The notes under the pieces are model-generated. The model saw nothing but the letters and a program-made list of their open reading frames with translations. It was not told where the DNA came from and searched no databases. Shown piece by piece: positions 1 to 8,992 of a stretch of DNA of 64,000 bases. A program made the translations under genes and the position numbers. Origin of the DNA: Hymenobacter cavernae (GTDB lineage: Bacteria; Bacteroidota; Bacteroidia; Cytophagales; Hymenobacteraceae); the NCBI RefSeq assembly GCF_014641455.1, contig NZ_BMHT01000003.1, positions 243,921 through 307,920 of the forward strand. The letters run 5' to 3'. Numbering within the stretch: position 1 is the stretch's first letter; every line of letters begins with the position of its first letter.

Positions 1-1
1 G

Positions 2-94
2 GACGATGACCGCAAGAACTCCAAGGTCACCAGCAAGCCCGGGCAAGGTGACCGGGGCGACGGTCATACCGGCAACCGCAAGCCGGCTAAGTAA
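2..94 (+). CDS. C-terminal end of an unidentified protein (cut by window edge)
   Basis: An open frame enters from the left edge and ends at TAA 92-94, giving 30 residues rich in Lys, Gly, Asp and Arg (ends GNRKPAK). It is followed 16 bp later by a strong hairpin with a T-run, which supports this being a real gene end read on the plus strand. The charged, low-complexity tail gives no family. The function cannot be judged from this fragment. Confidence 0.5.
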   Translation, partial: DDDRKNSKVTSKPGQGDRGDGHTGNRKPAK

Positions 95-110
95 TATATG
101 ACACAAAAAA

Positions 111-136
111 GCCGCTGCTAATGCTATAGCAGCGGC
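111..136. terminator. Bidirectional hairpin terminator
   Basis: A perfect 9-bp stem (111-119 with 128-136, GC-rich, loop of 8) is flanked by A-run 105-110 on the left and T-run 137-141 on the right, so it can end transcription from both sides. It separates the plus-strand gene end at 94 from the minus-strand PAP2 gene ending at 222. Confidence 0.85.
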
Positions 137-221
137 TTTTTGTCTTTATACCTATGCCTAACCTACTGTTTTCCTAATTGTGGAAGATTGTAGTGAAAGG
201 TTAGGGCACCGCCTGCTAATA

Positions 222-806
222 TTAGGCAAGTTGGGAGAGGCTGGGCCACCACCGTACGACGCTGCGCCGGTAGATTTCGGCGCAAAGCCAGGCCAGCAAA
301 CTGCCCAGCGTAGCGCCGGCCGCAACGTCGCTGGGATAGTGGGCACCTAGGTACATGCGACTGTACGACACCAGTATCGCCCAGATCAGGAGCAGAACAT
401 TGGCCACCCAATAGCGCCGGGGCAACACAATCCAGAGGAATACCACCAGCGCAAAAGAGTTGGCCGCGTGCGAGGAAATAAAGCCGAATTGGCCGCCGCA
501 GCCGTTGGCCAGGTTCAGCATGGCCGACAGCTCCGGATCGTGGCAGGGGCGCAGGCGGGCAAAGTAGGGCTTGAAAAAGCGGCTTGATACCGAATCAGCC
601 AACGCTACGCTCAGGCCGAGCAACGGCAGCAGCAGCAGCGCGCGCCGGCGAAACAGGTACACCAGCACGACCAGAATAACCAAGTACGCCGGAAACCAAA
701 CGAAGCGTTCGGAAAAGAAAACCATCCACTTATCCAGCAAAGGGGAGTGATGGTTGTTGGCGGCGACTAACAGCCACCGATCCAGGTTTCGTAAGGACTC
801 AATCAA
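222..806 (-). CDS. PAP2-family membrane phosphatase
   Basis: A 194-residue polytopic membrane protein of the PAP2 (type 2 phosphatidic acid phosphatase) superfamily, which removes phosphate from lipid phosphates or undecaprenyl diphosphate at the outer face of the inner membrane. The three signature blocks are present in order: KPYFARLRP (K-x6-RP), SSHAANSF (the variant of PSGH with the first catalytic His) and SRMYLGAHYPSD (SR-x5-H-x3-D with the second His). Four or five hydrophobic helices surround them. Its start overlaps the 3' end of hemF by 8 bp, so the two are translationally coupled. The exact substrate cannot be read from the sequence. Confidence 0.88.
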   Translation of the reverse strand: MIESLRNLDRWLLVAANNHHSPLLDKWMVFFSERFVWFPAYLVILVVLVYLFRRRALLLLPLLGLSVALADSVSSRFFKPYFARLRPCHDPELSAMLNLANGCGGQFGFISSHAANSFALVVFLWIVLPRRYWVANVLLLIWAILVSYSRMYLGAHYPSDVAAGATLGSLLAWLCAEIYRRSVVRWWPSLSQLA

Positions 807-1764
807 GGGAAGCGGAAGTCTCGGCGGGTAATGCGGCCCAGTCTACGCCTTTACGGAGCCAGGCCAGGGTAGTGGCTTCGGGTGAACCAGGAGCGGGCTG
901 AAGGTTGTAGTGCCATTCGCAGCGTGGCGGCAGGCTCATCAGGATGCTCTCGGTACGTCCGCCGGTTTCCAGGCCAAAGCGCGTGCCACGGTCGAAAGCT
1001 AGGTTGAACTCGGCGTAGCGGGCGCGGCGCACCAGTTGCCACTTTTCTTCTGCTTCGCTGAAGGGCAAGTCCTTGTTCTGGCGCATTAGTTCGGTGTAGA
1101 TAGGGCCGAAAGCATCGCCCACGGCTCGCACGAAGGCAAACAGCTGCTCGGCTTCCCCATCCTTGCCCACCGTGAGGCGGTCGAAGAAGATGCCGCCCAC
1201 ACCACGCGTTTCCTGGCGGTGCGGCAGGTAAAAATAATCGTCGGCCCAGGCTTTGAAGCGGGAATAATAGCTAGGATCATGTTGCTCACATACGGCTCGC
1301 AACTGCTCATGGAACCAGCGGGCCTGCTGCTCATCCACGTAAATAGGTGTGAGGTCGATGCCGCCACCAAACCACGCCTCGCCGTTGCCAGCTTCGAAGT
1401 AGCGCACGTTCATGTGCACAATCGGCACGCGTGGGCTGCGCGGGTGCATCACGACGGATACGCCCGTGGCGAAGAATTCCGGATTCGGCATCAGCAGCAC
1501 CTTAGCTGCTTGGGCGCTCATTTCGCCATGCACGGCCGAAAACCCAACGCCGCCTTTTTCCAGGATGGCGCCGCCTTCTAATATGCGGGAAGTGCCGCCT
1601 CCGCCTCCGGGTCGCTCCCAGATATCGGTCTGAAAGCTAGCTCCACCGTCGGCAGCCTCTAGTTGGCCGCAAAGCCGGCGTTGAAAATCGCGCATCCAGT
1701 CTTCAACGGCAGTACGCAAGTTTGGGATGGAAGTGGAGGGAGAAGACAAAATTGAAGATTCCAC
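799..1764 (-). CDS. hemF: Oxygen-dependent coproporphyrinogen III oxidase
   Basis: A 321-residue protein that oxidatively decarboxylates two propionates of coproporphyrinogen III to give protoporphyrinogen IX, using O2 (cytosolic haem biosynthesis). Family hallmarks are visible: the stretch YFEAGNGEAWFGGGIDLTP near residue 125, the block YYSRFKAWADDYFYLPHR, and the C-terminal ARYAEFNLAFDRGTRFGL followed by a GGRTESILMSLPP segment. Length fits the family (about 300). It is the first gene of a two-gene minus-strand unit with the PAP2 phosphatase. Its promoter must lie in the 183-bp gap shared with the divergent E1 gene. An aerobic lifestyle is implied. Confidence 0.96.
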   Translation of the reverse strand: MESSILSSPSTSIPNLRTAVEDWMRDFQRRLCGQLEAADGGASFQTDIWERPGGGGGTSRILEGGAILEKGGVGFSAVHGEMSAQAAKVLLMPNPEFFATGVSVVMHPRSPRVPIVHMNVRYFEAGNGEAWFGGGIDLTPIYVDEQQARWFHEQLRAVCEQHDPSYYSRFKAWADDYFYLPHRQETRGVGGIFFDRLTVGKDGEAEQLFAFVRAVGDAFGPIYTELMRQNKDLPFSEAEEKWQLVRRARYAEFNLAFDRGTRFGLETGGRTESILMSLPPRCEWHYNLQPAPGSPEATTLAWLRKGVDWAALPAETSASLD

Positions 1765-1947
1765 AGGCTGGAAGTCAGGTGGTTACTGCTGGTTAGGCAA
1801 TAGATAAATCAGGATTGCGAGGCTAGGTGCCTCAAGGTGTTCCTGACAAACCGAAAGGCGTAAACAGCCGCAAAATTACGCAGAAAACGCTGCTAGCCGT
1901 CAACTCTGGCTGCGAAGCCGTAAATTCGTTCCGTTCTATTTCCGCCC

Positions 1948-4161
1948 ATGTCGACCTCGCCCAACGCCACCCCCGAACCTAGCTTTTCTGCTGCATCCTT
2001 TCTTCGCCCGGCCGATGCGCCCGACCGCCCAACGCTGCTGCGCGCCTACCGGCTCATGCGCGTGGCCAGCGAGCTAGCCCACCTTTACGAAGAGAATAAG
2101 GCAGTTACGAGCCGCTACGTACACGCCACGGCCCGTGGCCACGAAGCCATCCAGCTAGCCGCGGCCTTCCACCTGCGCCCCACCGACTATGCCGCCCCTT
2201 ATTACCGCGACGACGCCTTGCTGCTAGGCCTAGGTCTGACCCCCTACGAGCTGATGCTTCAGCTCATGGCCAAGCGCGACGACCCGTTTTCCGGCGGCCG
2301 CACCTACTACGGCCACCCTTCGCTGCGGCGCCCTGGTTTCCCCACTATTCCGCACCAAAGCTCGGCTACGGGCATGCAGGCCATTCCGGCAACCGGTATG
2401 GCGCACGGCATCAAGTACTTGGAAAGCCAAGGGATTTTGAAGAATGAACAATCAACAACGAGCAATGAACAATTGGAGCAGCCTAGGTTAGGGGGGGCGG
2501 CCAACGGCATTGCTCAGTCTTCTTTGTTCACTGATCATTCGGCGAAGCCAGTCGTGCTGTGTTCCATTGGTGATGGCGCCATGACGGAGGGCGAGGTGTC
2601 GGAGGCATTGCAAATGGCGGTGCTGCACCAGCTGCCCATCATCTACCTGGTGCAGGACAACGACTGGGGCATTTCGGCCACGGGGCGTGAGATGCGCGCG
2701 ATGGATGCCTACGAGTTTGCCGCCGGTTTCAAGGGGCTGCACCGGCTACGGGTCGATGGCGCTGATTTTGGCAGCAGCTACACTGGTTTGGCTCGGGCCT
2801 TCGACTACGTGCGGCGTACGCGCGGACCGGTGTTGGTGCATGCCAAGTGCCCGTTGCTGGGCCACCACACCAGTGGCGTGCGGCGCGAGTGGTACCGCGG
2901 CGACAACCTAGCCGCGCACACTCCTCTCGACCCGCTGCCGCGCCTGCACCAGCAACTGCTGAACCTAGGTATTGCAGAAGCCGAGCTACAGCGGTTCGCC
3001 GACGACGCCCGCGCCCTGGTGTTGGCCGACTACCAACGCGCCCTAGCCGCACCATCACCCGACCCGGCCACCTTCGCCGACCACGAGTTTGCCCCACCCG
3101 CCGTCACTCAGGAAACCGGTGAGCGTGCTCCGGCAGGTGCCGAAAAAGTATTGATGGTCGATGCCGCGCTGCACGCAGTAGATGAAATTTTGAGTGAGTT
3201 TCCGGAGGCGCTGCTCTACGGGCAGGATGTGGGTGGGGAGCTAGGCGGCGTGTTCCGTGAAGCCGCGCTGCTGGCCAAAAAGTACGGCGACGCCCGCGTG
3301 TTCAACACGCCCATTCAGGAAGCGTATATCGTTGGCTCCACGGCCGGTATGTCGGCGGTGGGCGCGAAGGCCATCGTGGAAATTCAGTTTGCCGACTATA
3401 TCTGGCCGGGCCTGAACCAGCTAGTAGAGGAGCTAAGCAAGTCCTGTTATCTCTCCAACGGGCAGTTTCCGGTGCAGTCGCTCATTCGGGTGCCCGTGGG
3501 GGCTTACGGCGGCGGCGGGCCGTATCACTCCGGCTCTATTGAAAGCACGCTGCTCACCATTCGGGGTATCAAAGTGGTGTATCCGAGCAACGCCGCCGAC
3601 ATGAAGGGTCTGCTCCGTTCGGCCTTTCTTGATCCGAATCCGGTAGTATTGCTGGAACATAAAGGTCTGTATTGGAGCAAAGTGCCGGGCACGGAAGACG
3701 CCAAAACGCTTGAGCCGGCTGCCGGCTACGTCATTCCGCTGGGCAAAGCCGCTGTAGCCCAAGCCGCCGACCCCGAGCAGCTACGGCGCGGCGCTACGTG
3801 CGTGGTTATCGCCTACGGTATGGGCGTGCATTGGGCCAAAACGGCAAGTCGTCCGTTTGCTGGGCAGGTTGAAATTCTGGATCTGCGTACGCTCAATCCG
3901 CTTGATTTTGAGGCCGTCGAAGCAGCCGTGCGCACGCATAGCAAAGTGCTGGTGCTCACCGAGGAGCCGCTGCTAAACTCCTTCGCCGAATCATTGGCAG
4001 GCCGTATTCAGCGCACGTGTTATTGGGACCTGGATGCTCCTGTCTTCACACTCGGCGCGGCCAATCTGCCTGCCATTGCCCTGAACGTAGATTTGGAACG
4101 CCAGATGCTGCCCACGCCCGAAAAAGTAGCCGCCGCACTGGCGGAGCTTTTGAAGTTTTAA
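1948..4161 (+). CDS. Fused alpha/beta E1 component of a 2-oxoacid dehydrogenase (thiamine diphosphate)
   Basis: A 737-residue fusion of E1-alpha (about residues 25-380) and E1-beta (about 393-737). It decarboxylates a 2-oxoacid (branched-chain type or pyruvate) on thiamine diphosphate and passes the acyl group to a lipoyl E2. The cofactor motif GDGAMTEGE sits near residue 208 and ends in QDNDWGIS. The beta half shows LLYGQDVGGELGGVFR, an FNTPIQEAYIVG block and a transketolase C-terminal domain ending near VLVLTEEPLLNSFAE. No E2 or E3 gene lies in the window. Single-chain E1 of this type is common in Bacteroidota. Oddity: residues about 163-198, just before the cofactor motif, are a Glu/Gln/Asn/Ser/Thr-rich insert whose DNA looks like an intergenic repeat (separate entry). 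Confidence 0.93.
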   Translation: MSTSPNATPEPSFSAASFLRPADAPDRPTLLRAYRLMRVASELAHLYEENKAVTSRYVHATARGHEAIQLAAAFHLRPTDYAAPYYRDDALLLGLGLTPYELMLQLMAKRDDPFSGGRTYYGHPSLRRPGFPTIPHQSSATGMQAIPATGMAHGIKYLESQGILKNEQSTTSNEQLEQPRLGGAANGIAQSSLFTDHSAKPVVLCSIGDGAMTEGEVSEALQMAVLHQLPIIYLVQDNDWGISATGREMRAMDAYEFAAGFKGLHRLRVDGADFGSSYTGLARAFDYVRRTRGPVLVHAKCPLLGHHTSGVRREWYRGDNLAAHTPLDPLPRLHQQLLNLGIAEAELQRFADDARALVLADYQRALAAPSPDPATFADHEFAPPAVTQETGERAPAGAEKVLMVDAALHAVDEILSEFPEALLYGQDVGGELGGVFREAALLAKKYGDARVFNTPIQEAYIVGSTAGMSAVGAKAIVEIQFADYIWPGLNQLVEELSKSCYLSNGQFPVQSLIRVPVGAYGGGGPYHSGSIESTLLTIRGIKVVYPSNAADMKGLLRSAFLDPNPVVLLEHKGLYWSKVPGTEDAKTLEPAAGYVIPLGKAAVAQAADPEQLRRGATCVVIAYGMGVHWAKTASRPFAGQVEILDLRTLNPLDFEAVEAAVRTHSKVLVLTEEPLLNSFAESLAGRIQRTCYWDLDAPVFTLGAANLPAIALNVDLERQMLPTPEKVAAALAELLKF
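2442..2540 (+). repeat. Repeat-like insert inside the E1 coding frame
   Basis: About 100 bp inside the E1 gene differ in style from their surroundings. They run AT-rich GAATGAACAATCAACAACGA then AGCAATGAACAATTGG, a CCTAGG site (2482-2487), a run of seven G, and TTGTTCACTGATCATTC at 2524-2540. The right end is a rough inverted copy of the left end (GAATGA..CAA type). The words match those used in the intergenic inverted repeats at 4166-4229 and 38885-39000. The insert keeps the frame and adds about 35 residues. Confidence 0.55.
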
Positions 4162-4165
4162 GTGG

Positions 4166-4229
4166 TAAAGGTTGAGTGTTGAATGGGAAGTTTGCATAAC
4201 TAGAACATCCATTCAACACTCAACCTTTA
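4166..4229. repeat. 21-bp perfect inverted repeat between convergent genes
   Basis: TAAAGGTTGAGTGTTGAATGG (4166-4186) is repeated in inverse at 4209-4229 with a 22-nt loop. It sits between the converging ends of the E1 gene (4161) and tamL (4236), where it may act as a two-way terminator, although neither side has a clear T-run. The word TTGAGTGTTGAATG recurs at 38885-39000, so this is one member of a dispersed family. Confidence 0.8.
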
Positions 4230-4235
4230 ACATTC

Positions 4236-6770
4236 CTAAAAAGGATACCCGATACCTAGGTTGAAGGCGGTTGGAGCGTCTTGGTTAATATTATTAAGGT
4301 TGCCGCTGCGTAAGCTGAATTTACGCAAAACCCAATTGCTGCCTTCGGCTGAAGGATCATACACCTTGGTAGCAACATCCAGACGCAGAATCAGAAAGGT
4401 AAAATCCAGGCGGATACCAATGCCTGAGCCTACGGCAAATTGCTTGTAGAACCCATTTGCCTTAAATTCTGCGCCCTCTCGATATTCGTTTTTTTGTAAA
4501 CTCCAGACGTTGCCAAAATCAGTGAAAACAGCTCCTTTAATAAAGCTGTACACCGGAAAGCGATATTCCAAGTTGCCTTCCAGCAAGACTTCACCAGGCT
4601 GCTCCACGTTGTAGTTGCGAACTAATACAGATTGCCCATCTTGATCCACATTGTAAGTCGTGGCATAGCTCCCAGGACCTAGGCGCCGCGGCCGCCAGGC
4701 ACGCACACTAGAGGCACCCCCGGCAAAGAAGTATTTATCATAAGGAATAATATACTGCCTGATCTTCGTTGTCTCTTTGGTAACAGGGTCCGTTCGCTCT
4801 ACCTCAGTGCTGCTCAGAGCATGGGCGACACCGCCATTAAAGCGATATACAAAAAATGACTGCGGCCCCAGCTTTATATAGCGTCGGTAGTCTAGGGCTA
4901 AGCGGGCAAAGTTGTACACCTGGATATTACGGTCGTTGAGCACCTGCTGATACAACGACCGAGTCAGACCGCCTACTTCCACAAACAAACGGTAATAGCG
5001 GGCGTCTCGGGTTTGGTTGAAGTCGTTGGAGTTATAAAGAGAAGTAGCGTTCATACTGGGTACGAACTGTTGCGTGAAGCTGCGAATAAGCGGACTACCT
5101 GTGAGGGCCAGCGAGTCGAGCAAGCTCTGGAAATAAGGAGCAATCCGACTGGCATTCACCAGGCTTAAGTCCACCGGCGTTAGCACGTACTGATGATAAA
5201 CTGAGCGCTGCCAGATATAATCGTAGGTGCCCTCTAGGTTGGTGCGGGTGTACTCGGGGCGCCGCACATAGGTGTAGATACCATTGAAGCGCGTCTTAGG
5301 GTTGTAACGAGTCAGAAAACGATCAGGGCGCCAGGGTACTAAAAATTGCGGCAAGATGAGGCTGACGTTGGCACCTAGCTGCGTGGTAAGGATACTCCTT
5401 CCTGTTATACGGTTATACTGACCTTCAAAACCAGCACGTAATCCTATTTCCAAGATTTCAGCGCCCCCAAATACATTGCGGACTTTCAGGCGCACATTAG
5501 CGAAAGGACCCGGTTTGCCTGATACGTAAGTGCCACCTAGCTCCGTAGTTTCCTGGTACTTCTTCGTCGGTGATGCGTTGATGAACGCATCCAGCTGCCG
5601 GCTGGTGGTGTCGCCGCTTACCGTGCGCACGCGGCGGTAGGTCACGGTGTTGAAGCGAAAAATATCCAGGTCGGCGAGCTGACGTTGCGTCAGTAGGGTA
5701 TTCTGAAGGTTGTAGCGCTGATTGGGCCGGATGGCTAGCTTGCGGTCCAGCACTTTGGTATTGAAGCGGTGCTGAAAAGCTAGGTAGCGCACCGAATCGC
5801 GCACGATGGTGTCGCGCTGCACCCCAAAGCGCGTCGCGCCGGCATCCGTCAGGAAGTTGACGTTGCGAATGGTGTAGACGTGGTGAAACTCATTCGGGCC
5901 GGGGTTGGCGACGAACGTGCGCAGGCGCACGGTGCCGGGCGTGTAGCTCGTATCGGCTTCCAGTGTGATGTACTGCGAGCGGAAATCGTAGTAGCCCGCA
6001 TTCTTAAGCAAGGCTTCAATGCGCGCCCGTTCCTGCCCGATTACTTCCTCGTTGTAGCGGTCGTGCAGGTGCAGCAGCGAGGCCGGTTGGCTGGCCAGTA
6101 CCACGCGCGCCACCGCCGAGTCGGCAATGTCGTAGTCGAGGCGTTCGTAGGTAAAAGGCTTGTTCTCCGTGACATGCACCGTCACGGTTACCTGGCGGTC
6201 CTGCACCGTGTCGGTGGTCGCAACGTGGCTGCGAAAGAAGCCCTGCGACCGCAGAAACGTGCTGATTTGCTGGACGGTAAGCCGCGTGAGTGTTGTGTCG
6301 TATACCACAGGCCGCTCGCCCAGCCGCATGATGGCGTTGCCCTTGTCGATGGCTAGTTGGTGGCGTTGCACGTGCTGCTCGCGCTTGGTCAGCAGCTTGC
6401 CGACCTTCACCGAATCAGGGCGCGCCGCCTGAATCTTGGCGTCGTACTTGGCGCGCTCCTCGTTCAGCTGGCGGCGCAGCCGCGTGGAGTCGTAGAACAC
6501 CGTGCCGAGCTGGTAGATACCTAGCTTCGGCAGCGGAAACTTCGAGTTGGGCTTCTGCTGGTACAAAGCCTCAAGGCGCTCAGCATCAGCCTGCTTTACG
6601 CCTTCCAGTTTGATTTTGCTCAGTAGATTCTGACCCGGCCGCAACAGCCGAATAGGGGAGCAGCCGACAAACAACACAACCAGCGCCAACCCCGCCAGGA
6701 GCCCGCGCCAGTGGAGGCGTAGAAAAACAATCCGCGCCCGGCGGATCTGAAGTGGCAAAGATGATTTCAA
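4236..6770 (-). CDS. tamL: Lipidated TamA/BamA-like Omp85 outer-membrane protein (TamL type)
   Basis: An 844-residue Omp85-superfamily protein. A lipoprotein signal (LVVLFVGC, Cys37) is followed by POTRA-like domains (about residues 45-400, with segments such as FLRSQGFFRSHVATTD and LLKNAGYYDFRSQYITL) and a C-terminal 16-strand beta-barrel (about 420-844). The barrel contains the loop-6-like FFAGGASSVRAWRPRRLGPG and ends in the strand NLGIGYPF. In Bacteroidota such lipidated TamA forms are called TamL and act with TamB in outer-membrane assembly. TamB is not next door here. The frame starts with TTG at 6770. A later start would lose the signal peptide. The terminal aromatic Phe is as expected for a barrel. 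Confidence 0.88.
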   Translation of the reverse strand: MKSSLPLQIRRARIVFLRLHWRGLLAGLALVVLFVGCSPIRLLRPGQNLLSKIKLEGVKQADAERLEALYQQKPNSKFPLPKLGIYQLGTVFYDSTRLRRQLNEERAKYDAKIQAARPDSVKVGKLLTKREQHVQRHQLAIDKGNAIMRLGERPVVYDTTLTRLTVQQISTFLRSQGFFRSHVATTDTVQDRQVTVTVHVTENKPFTYERLDYDIADSAVARVVLASQPASLLHLHDRYNEEVIGQERARIEALLKNAGYYDFRSQYITLEADTSYTPGTVRLRTFVANPGPNEFHHVYTIRNVNFLTDAGATRFGVQRDTIVRDSVRYLAFQHRFNTKVLDRKLAIRPNQRYNLQNTLLTQRQLADLDIFRFNTVTYRRVRTVSGDTTSRQLDAFINASPTKKYQETTELGGTYVSGKPGPFANVRLKVRNVFGGAEILEIGLRAGFEGQYNRITGRSILTTQLGANVSLILPQFLVPWRPDRFLTRYNPKTRFNGIYTYVRRPEYTRTNLEGTYDYIWQRSVYHQYVLTPVDLSLVNASRIAPYFQSLLDSLALTGSPLIRSFTQQFVPSMNATSLYNSNDFNQTRDARYYRLFVEVGGLTRSLYQQVLNDRNIQVYNFARLALDYRRYIKLGPQSFFVYRFNGGVAHALSSTEVERTDPVTKETTKIRQYIIPYDKYFFAGGASSVRAWRPRRLGPGSYATTYNVDQDGQSVLVRNYNVEQPGEVLLEGNLEYRFPVYSFIKGAVFTDFGNVWSLQKNEYREGAEFKANGFYKQFAVGSGIGIRLDFTFLILRLDVATKVYDPSAEGSNWVLRKFSLRSGNLNNINQDAPTAFNLGIGYPF

Positions 6771-7099
6771 AAGCAGGAACGAAATACGTACACGCGCTGC
6801 ACCAGAAAAGTGCCAGCTCCGGCACCGTGCCTTTCAGGAGGAAACACAGCGTCCGGGAGCTGCTAAGTTCCGAGATTTTGCCGAACCCTGCTACGCAGCA
6901 CATTCCTTGCCAGGCAAAGTCGTCGGCAGACTGCCCAAGAGGTAGCGGGCCAGCCTGGAAAACGCTGCGGCACCTAGCTCTGGTATAGTTGCTTAACCTA
7001 GCTTTTCGCTTTTACATCAACAAGGCCTGCCATCTACCACGATGACGGGCCTTGTTGATGTAAAAGCAATAGAATCAATCAGCTAAAGCAAAAACAGCC
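6771..7099. other. Gap between nitroreductase and tamL
   Basis: These 329 bases should hold the tamL promoter (minus strand). Open frames here (6752-6988 plus, 6586-6903 minus) have no recognisable features and overlap tamL, so I treat them as chance. The only clear structure is the 20-bp inverted repeat at 7008-7067, listed separately. Confidence 0.6.
7008..7067. terminator. 20-bp perfect inverted repeat, terminator of the nitroreductase gene
   Basis: GCTTTTACATCAACAAGGCC (7008-7027) pairs perfectly with 7048-7067 across a 20-nt loop. On the minus strand it lies 33 bp after the nitroreductase stop. The stem is long and contains its own T4 run, so it could serve as a terminator. It is also one of several unusually long hairpins in this window. 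Confidence 0.65.
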
Positions 7100-7675
7100 T
7101 TAGTCCGGGAATTCGTTGCGGAAGGCAAACTCAGCAAGGGGCTTGCGATGCCGCGGCGCACTTTCGCGGGTGCGGAAGGGCTCATCCAACTGATCAGGCG
7201 TGCCCACATAACCCAGGGCAATGAAAACGACCGGCTCCAGACCTTCCGGCAACTGGAACACCTCGCGGGTGCGCGCCAGATCGAAGCCACCCAGCACGTG
7301 GCCGTGCAGACCTAGGGCTGTAGCTTCCAGGAACAAGGTCGCGTTGGCGGCGCCCACGTCGTGCATGGCGGTGCGGTTCAGCTGCCCGTTGTCGTAGTGG
7401 GTTTTTACGAGCGAAACCATCAGCACGGGCGCGTGCTTGGCCCACGCCTGGTTGGCGGGCAACAGACAGCTTAGCAGGCGGTTAAAAGCTTCCGTATCTG
7501 ACTTATGCGCGTAGATGTAGCGCCAGGGTTGCTCATTCATGGCGCTGAACGCCCACGAAGCGGCTTCCAGAACTTGCTCCAGCGTCTCAGGCGCAACTGG
7601 TTGCGCTGCGTACGCACGCGGGCTCCAGCGCTGGCGGATCAGTTCATGAACGGGGTAGGAGGTGGTAGTTTCCAT
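7100..7675 (-). CDS. Nitroreductase-family FMN oxidoreductase
   Basis: A 191-residue protein of the nitroreductase superfamily (FMN-dependent NAD(P)H oxidoreductases acting on nitro compounds, quinones or similar). It opens with the typical IRQRWSPRAYAAQPV (FMN phosphate-binding RxSxRxY-like block). ASWAFSAMNEQPWRYIYA follows, then a C-terminal LGLHGHVLGGFD and EPVVFIALGYVG. Length is standard. The gene is divergent from the exported superoxide dismutase, with a 274-bp AT-rich region between them, so a shared redox-stress promoter region is possible but not shown. Confidence 0.87.
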   Translation of the reverse strand: METTTSYPVHELIRQRWSPRAYAAQPVAPETLEQVLEAASWAFSAMNEQPWRYIYAHKSDTEAFNRLLSCLLPANQAWAKHAPVLMVSLVKTHYDNGQLNRTAMHDVGAANATLFLEATALGLHGHVLGGFDLARTREVFQLPEGLEPVVFIALGYVGTPDQLDEPFRTRESAPRHRKPLAEFAFRNEFPD

Positions 7676-7949
7676 AATGATAGTGCCACCAAGTGGCGTA
7701 AAACTGCCAGGTTAGCAGTGAGTCGTTAAGAGCGTTTCGAACGGCTGTTAGTTTGTATTCAAATCAGCCTGCGAGTATAATGTATAGACATTAAATGTAG
7801 GTACATAGTTTAAAAATAAAAGATTTCGCTGCTAAAATCTCTTGGGTGGTTGTGGCCAACAGAAAGCTCGACCTAGGTTGGCGCTTCCTACGTAGAATAG
7901 CACTTCAAGCGTTTCGCTTACTCTTTATTTCTCTTTCTCCTTAATATCC

Positions 7950-8699
7950 ATGCTGAAGCGAGATTTTCTTAAAAACGGACTGCTAACGATGGTAGGAGCG
8001 CTGGTGAGCCCGGCCGTGCTGGCCCGCGCCCACGACGAGCAACTCCTGCGCGAGGCCCGTGCCACCCCGATAGCCGACGGCCCGTTCACGTTGCCGCCGC
8101 TGCCTTATGCCTTCAATGCCTTGGAGCCGCACATCGACGCGCGCACCATGGAGATTCACCATGATGCCCACCACAAAACCTATGTTTCTAAACTGAATGA
8201 GGCCGTGGCGGGCAAGCCCGAAGAAAAGCTGACGCTGGCCCAGCTGTTAGCCTCCGCCAGCAAGCAGCCCGACGTGATCCGCAACAACGCGGGTGGCCAC
8301 TGGAACCATTCTTTTTTCTGGCAGCTGCTGGCGCCCAAAAGCGGTGGGCAGCCGACGGGCGCGCTGGCTACCGCCATCAACAAGGACTTTGGCTCCTTTG
8401 ACAAGTTCAACGAGGAGTTCACCAAAGCCGCTACCGGCCGCTTCGGCTCTGGCTGGGCCTGGCTTATCTACGATGCCAAAGCCGGTAAGCTAGCTATTAC
8501 GAGCACGCCGAATCAGGATAATCCGCTAATGGATCTGCCTGGTATTCAGCGCGGCACGCCAGTACTGGGCCTCGATGTGTGGGAGCACGCCTACTATCTT
8601 AAGTACCAGAATAAGCGCCCCGACTACGTGAAAGCCTACTGGAACGTGGTAAACTGGTCGGAGGCGGGCAAGCGCTACGAAGCCGCCAAGAAGGCCTAA
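7950..8699 (+). CDS. sod: Exported Fe/Mn superoxide dismutase
   Basis: A 249-residue Fe/Mn-type superoxide dismutase converting superoxide to H2O2 and O2. The N-terminus [20 protein letters not shown] is a signal sequence with a twin-arginine-like KRDFLK motif, so the enzyme is probably periplasmic. Mature residues show [18 protein letters not shown], the metal ligands in [20 protein letters not shown] and [12 protein letters not shown], and GSGWAWL. The Fe versus Mn preference cannot be told. It ends 10 bp before a very strong 24-bp hairpin. Cytosolic SODs lack the leader, so this copy may protect the envelope. Confidence 0.95.
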   Translation: MLKRDFLKNGLLTMVGALVSPAVLARAHDEQLLREARATPIADGPFTLPPLPYAFNALEPHIDARTMEIHHDAHHKTYVSKLNEAVAGKPEEKLTLAQLLASASKQPDVIRNNAGGHWNHSFFWQLLAPKSGGQPTGALATAINKDFGSFDKFNEEFTKAATGRFGSGWAWLIYDAKAGKLAITSTPNQDNPLMDLPGIQRGTPVLGLDVWEHAYYLKYQNKRPDYVKAYWNVVNWSEAGKRYEAAKKA

Positions 8700-8709
8700 C
8701 ATCCTTATT

Positions 8710-8769
8710 AAAACGTTCAAAAGCCCGGATTACGCTGCTTCAGGTGTAATCCGGGCTTTTGAACGTTTT
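8710..8769. terminator. 24-bp perfect hairpin terminator after sod
   Basis: AAAACGTTCAAAAGCCCGG plus five more bases (8710-8733) pair perfectly with 8746-8769, loop 12 nt. The right arm ends in TTTT. It directly follows the sod stop codon (8697-8699). Confidence 0.85.
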
Positions 8770-8992
8770 AGTGGCTAGAGTTTCAAGCTTTTACGTAGGG
8801 AAAACCTAGGTGCCTAGGGCAACGCTTCTTCTGCGGGAGCCGATAGCTGAACAAGAACCCTTATCTTTAGCGTCGCGCTGGTACTGGCTTGGGTTTTTAC
8901 GCGTTAAATAAAACGAGTTTCCCGCCTGTCAGATCCGGCGCATATCCAATTCATTGAGCCCGTGCTTATCGTGGCTATTTCCCCTCTAGCCT

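Noticed and set aside
6586..6988. Two open frames (plus 6752-6988, minus 6586-6903) near the tamL start
   Set aside because: Both overlap the tamL coding region or its promoter and lack any family feature.
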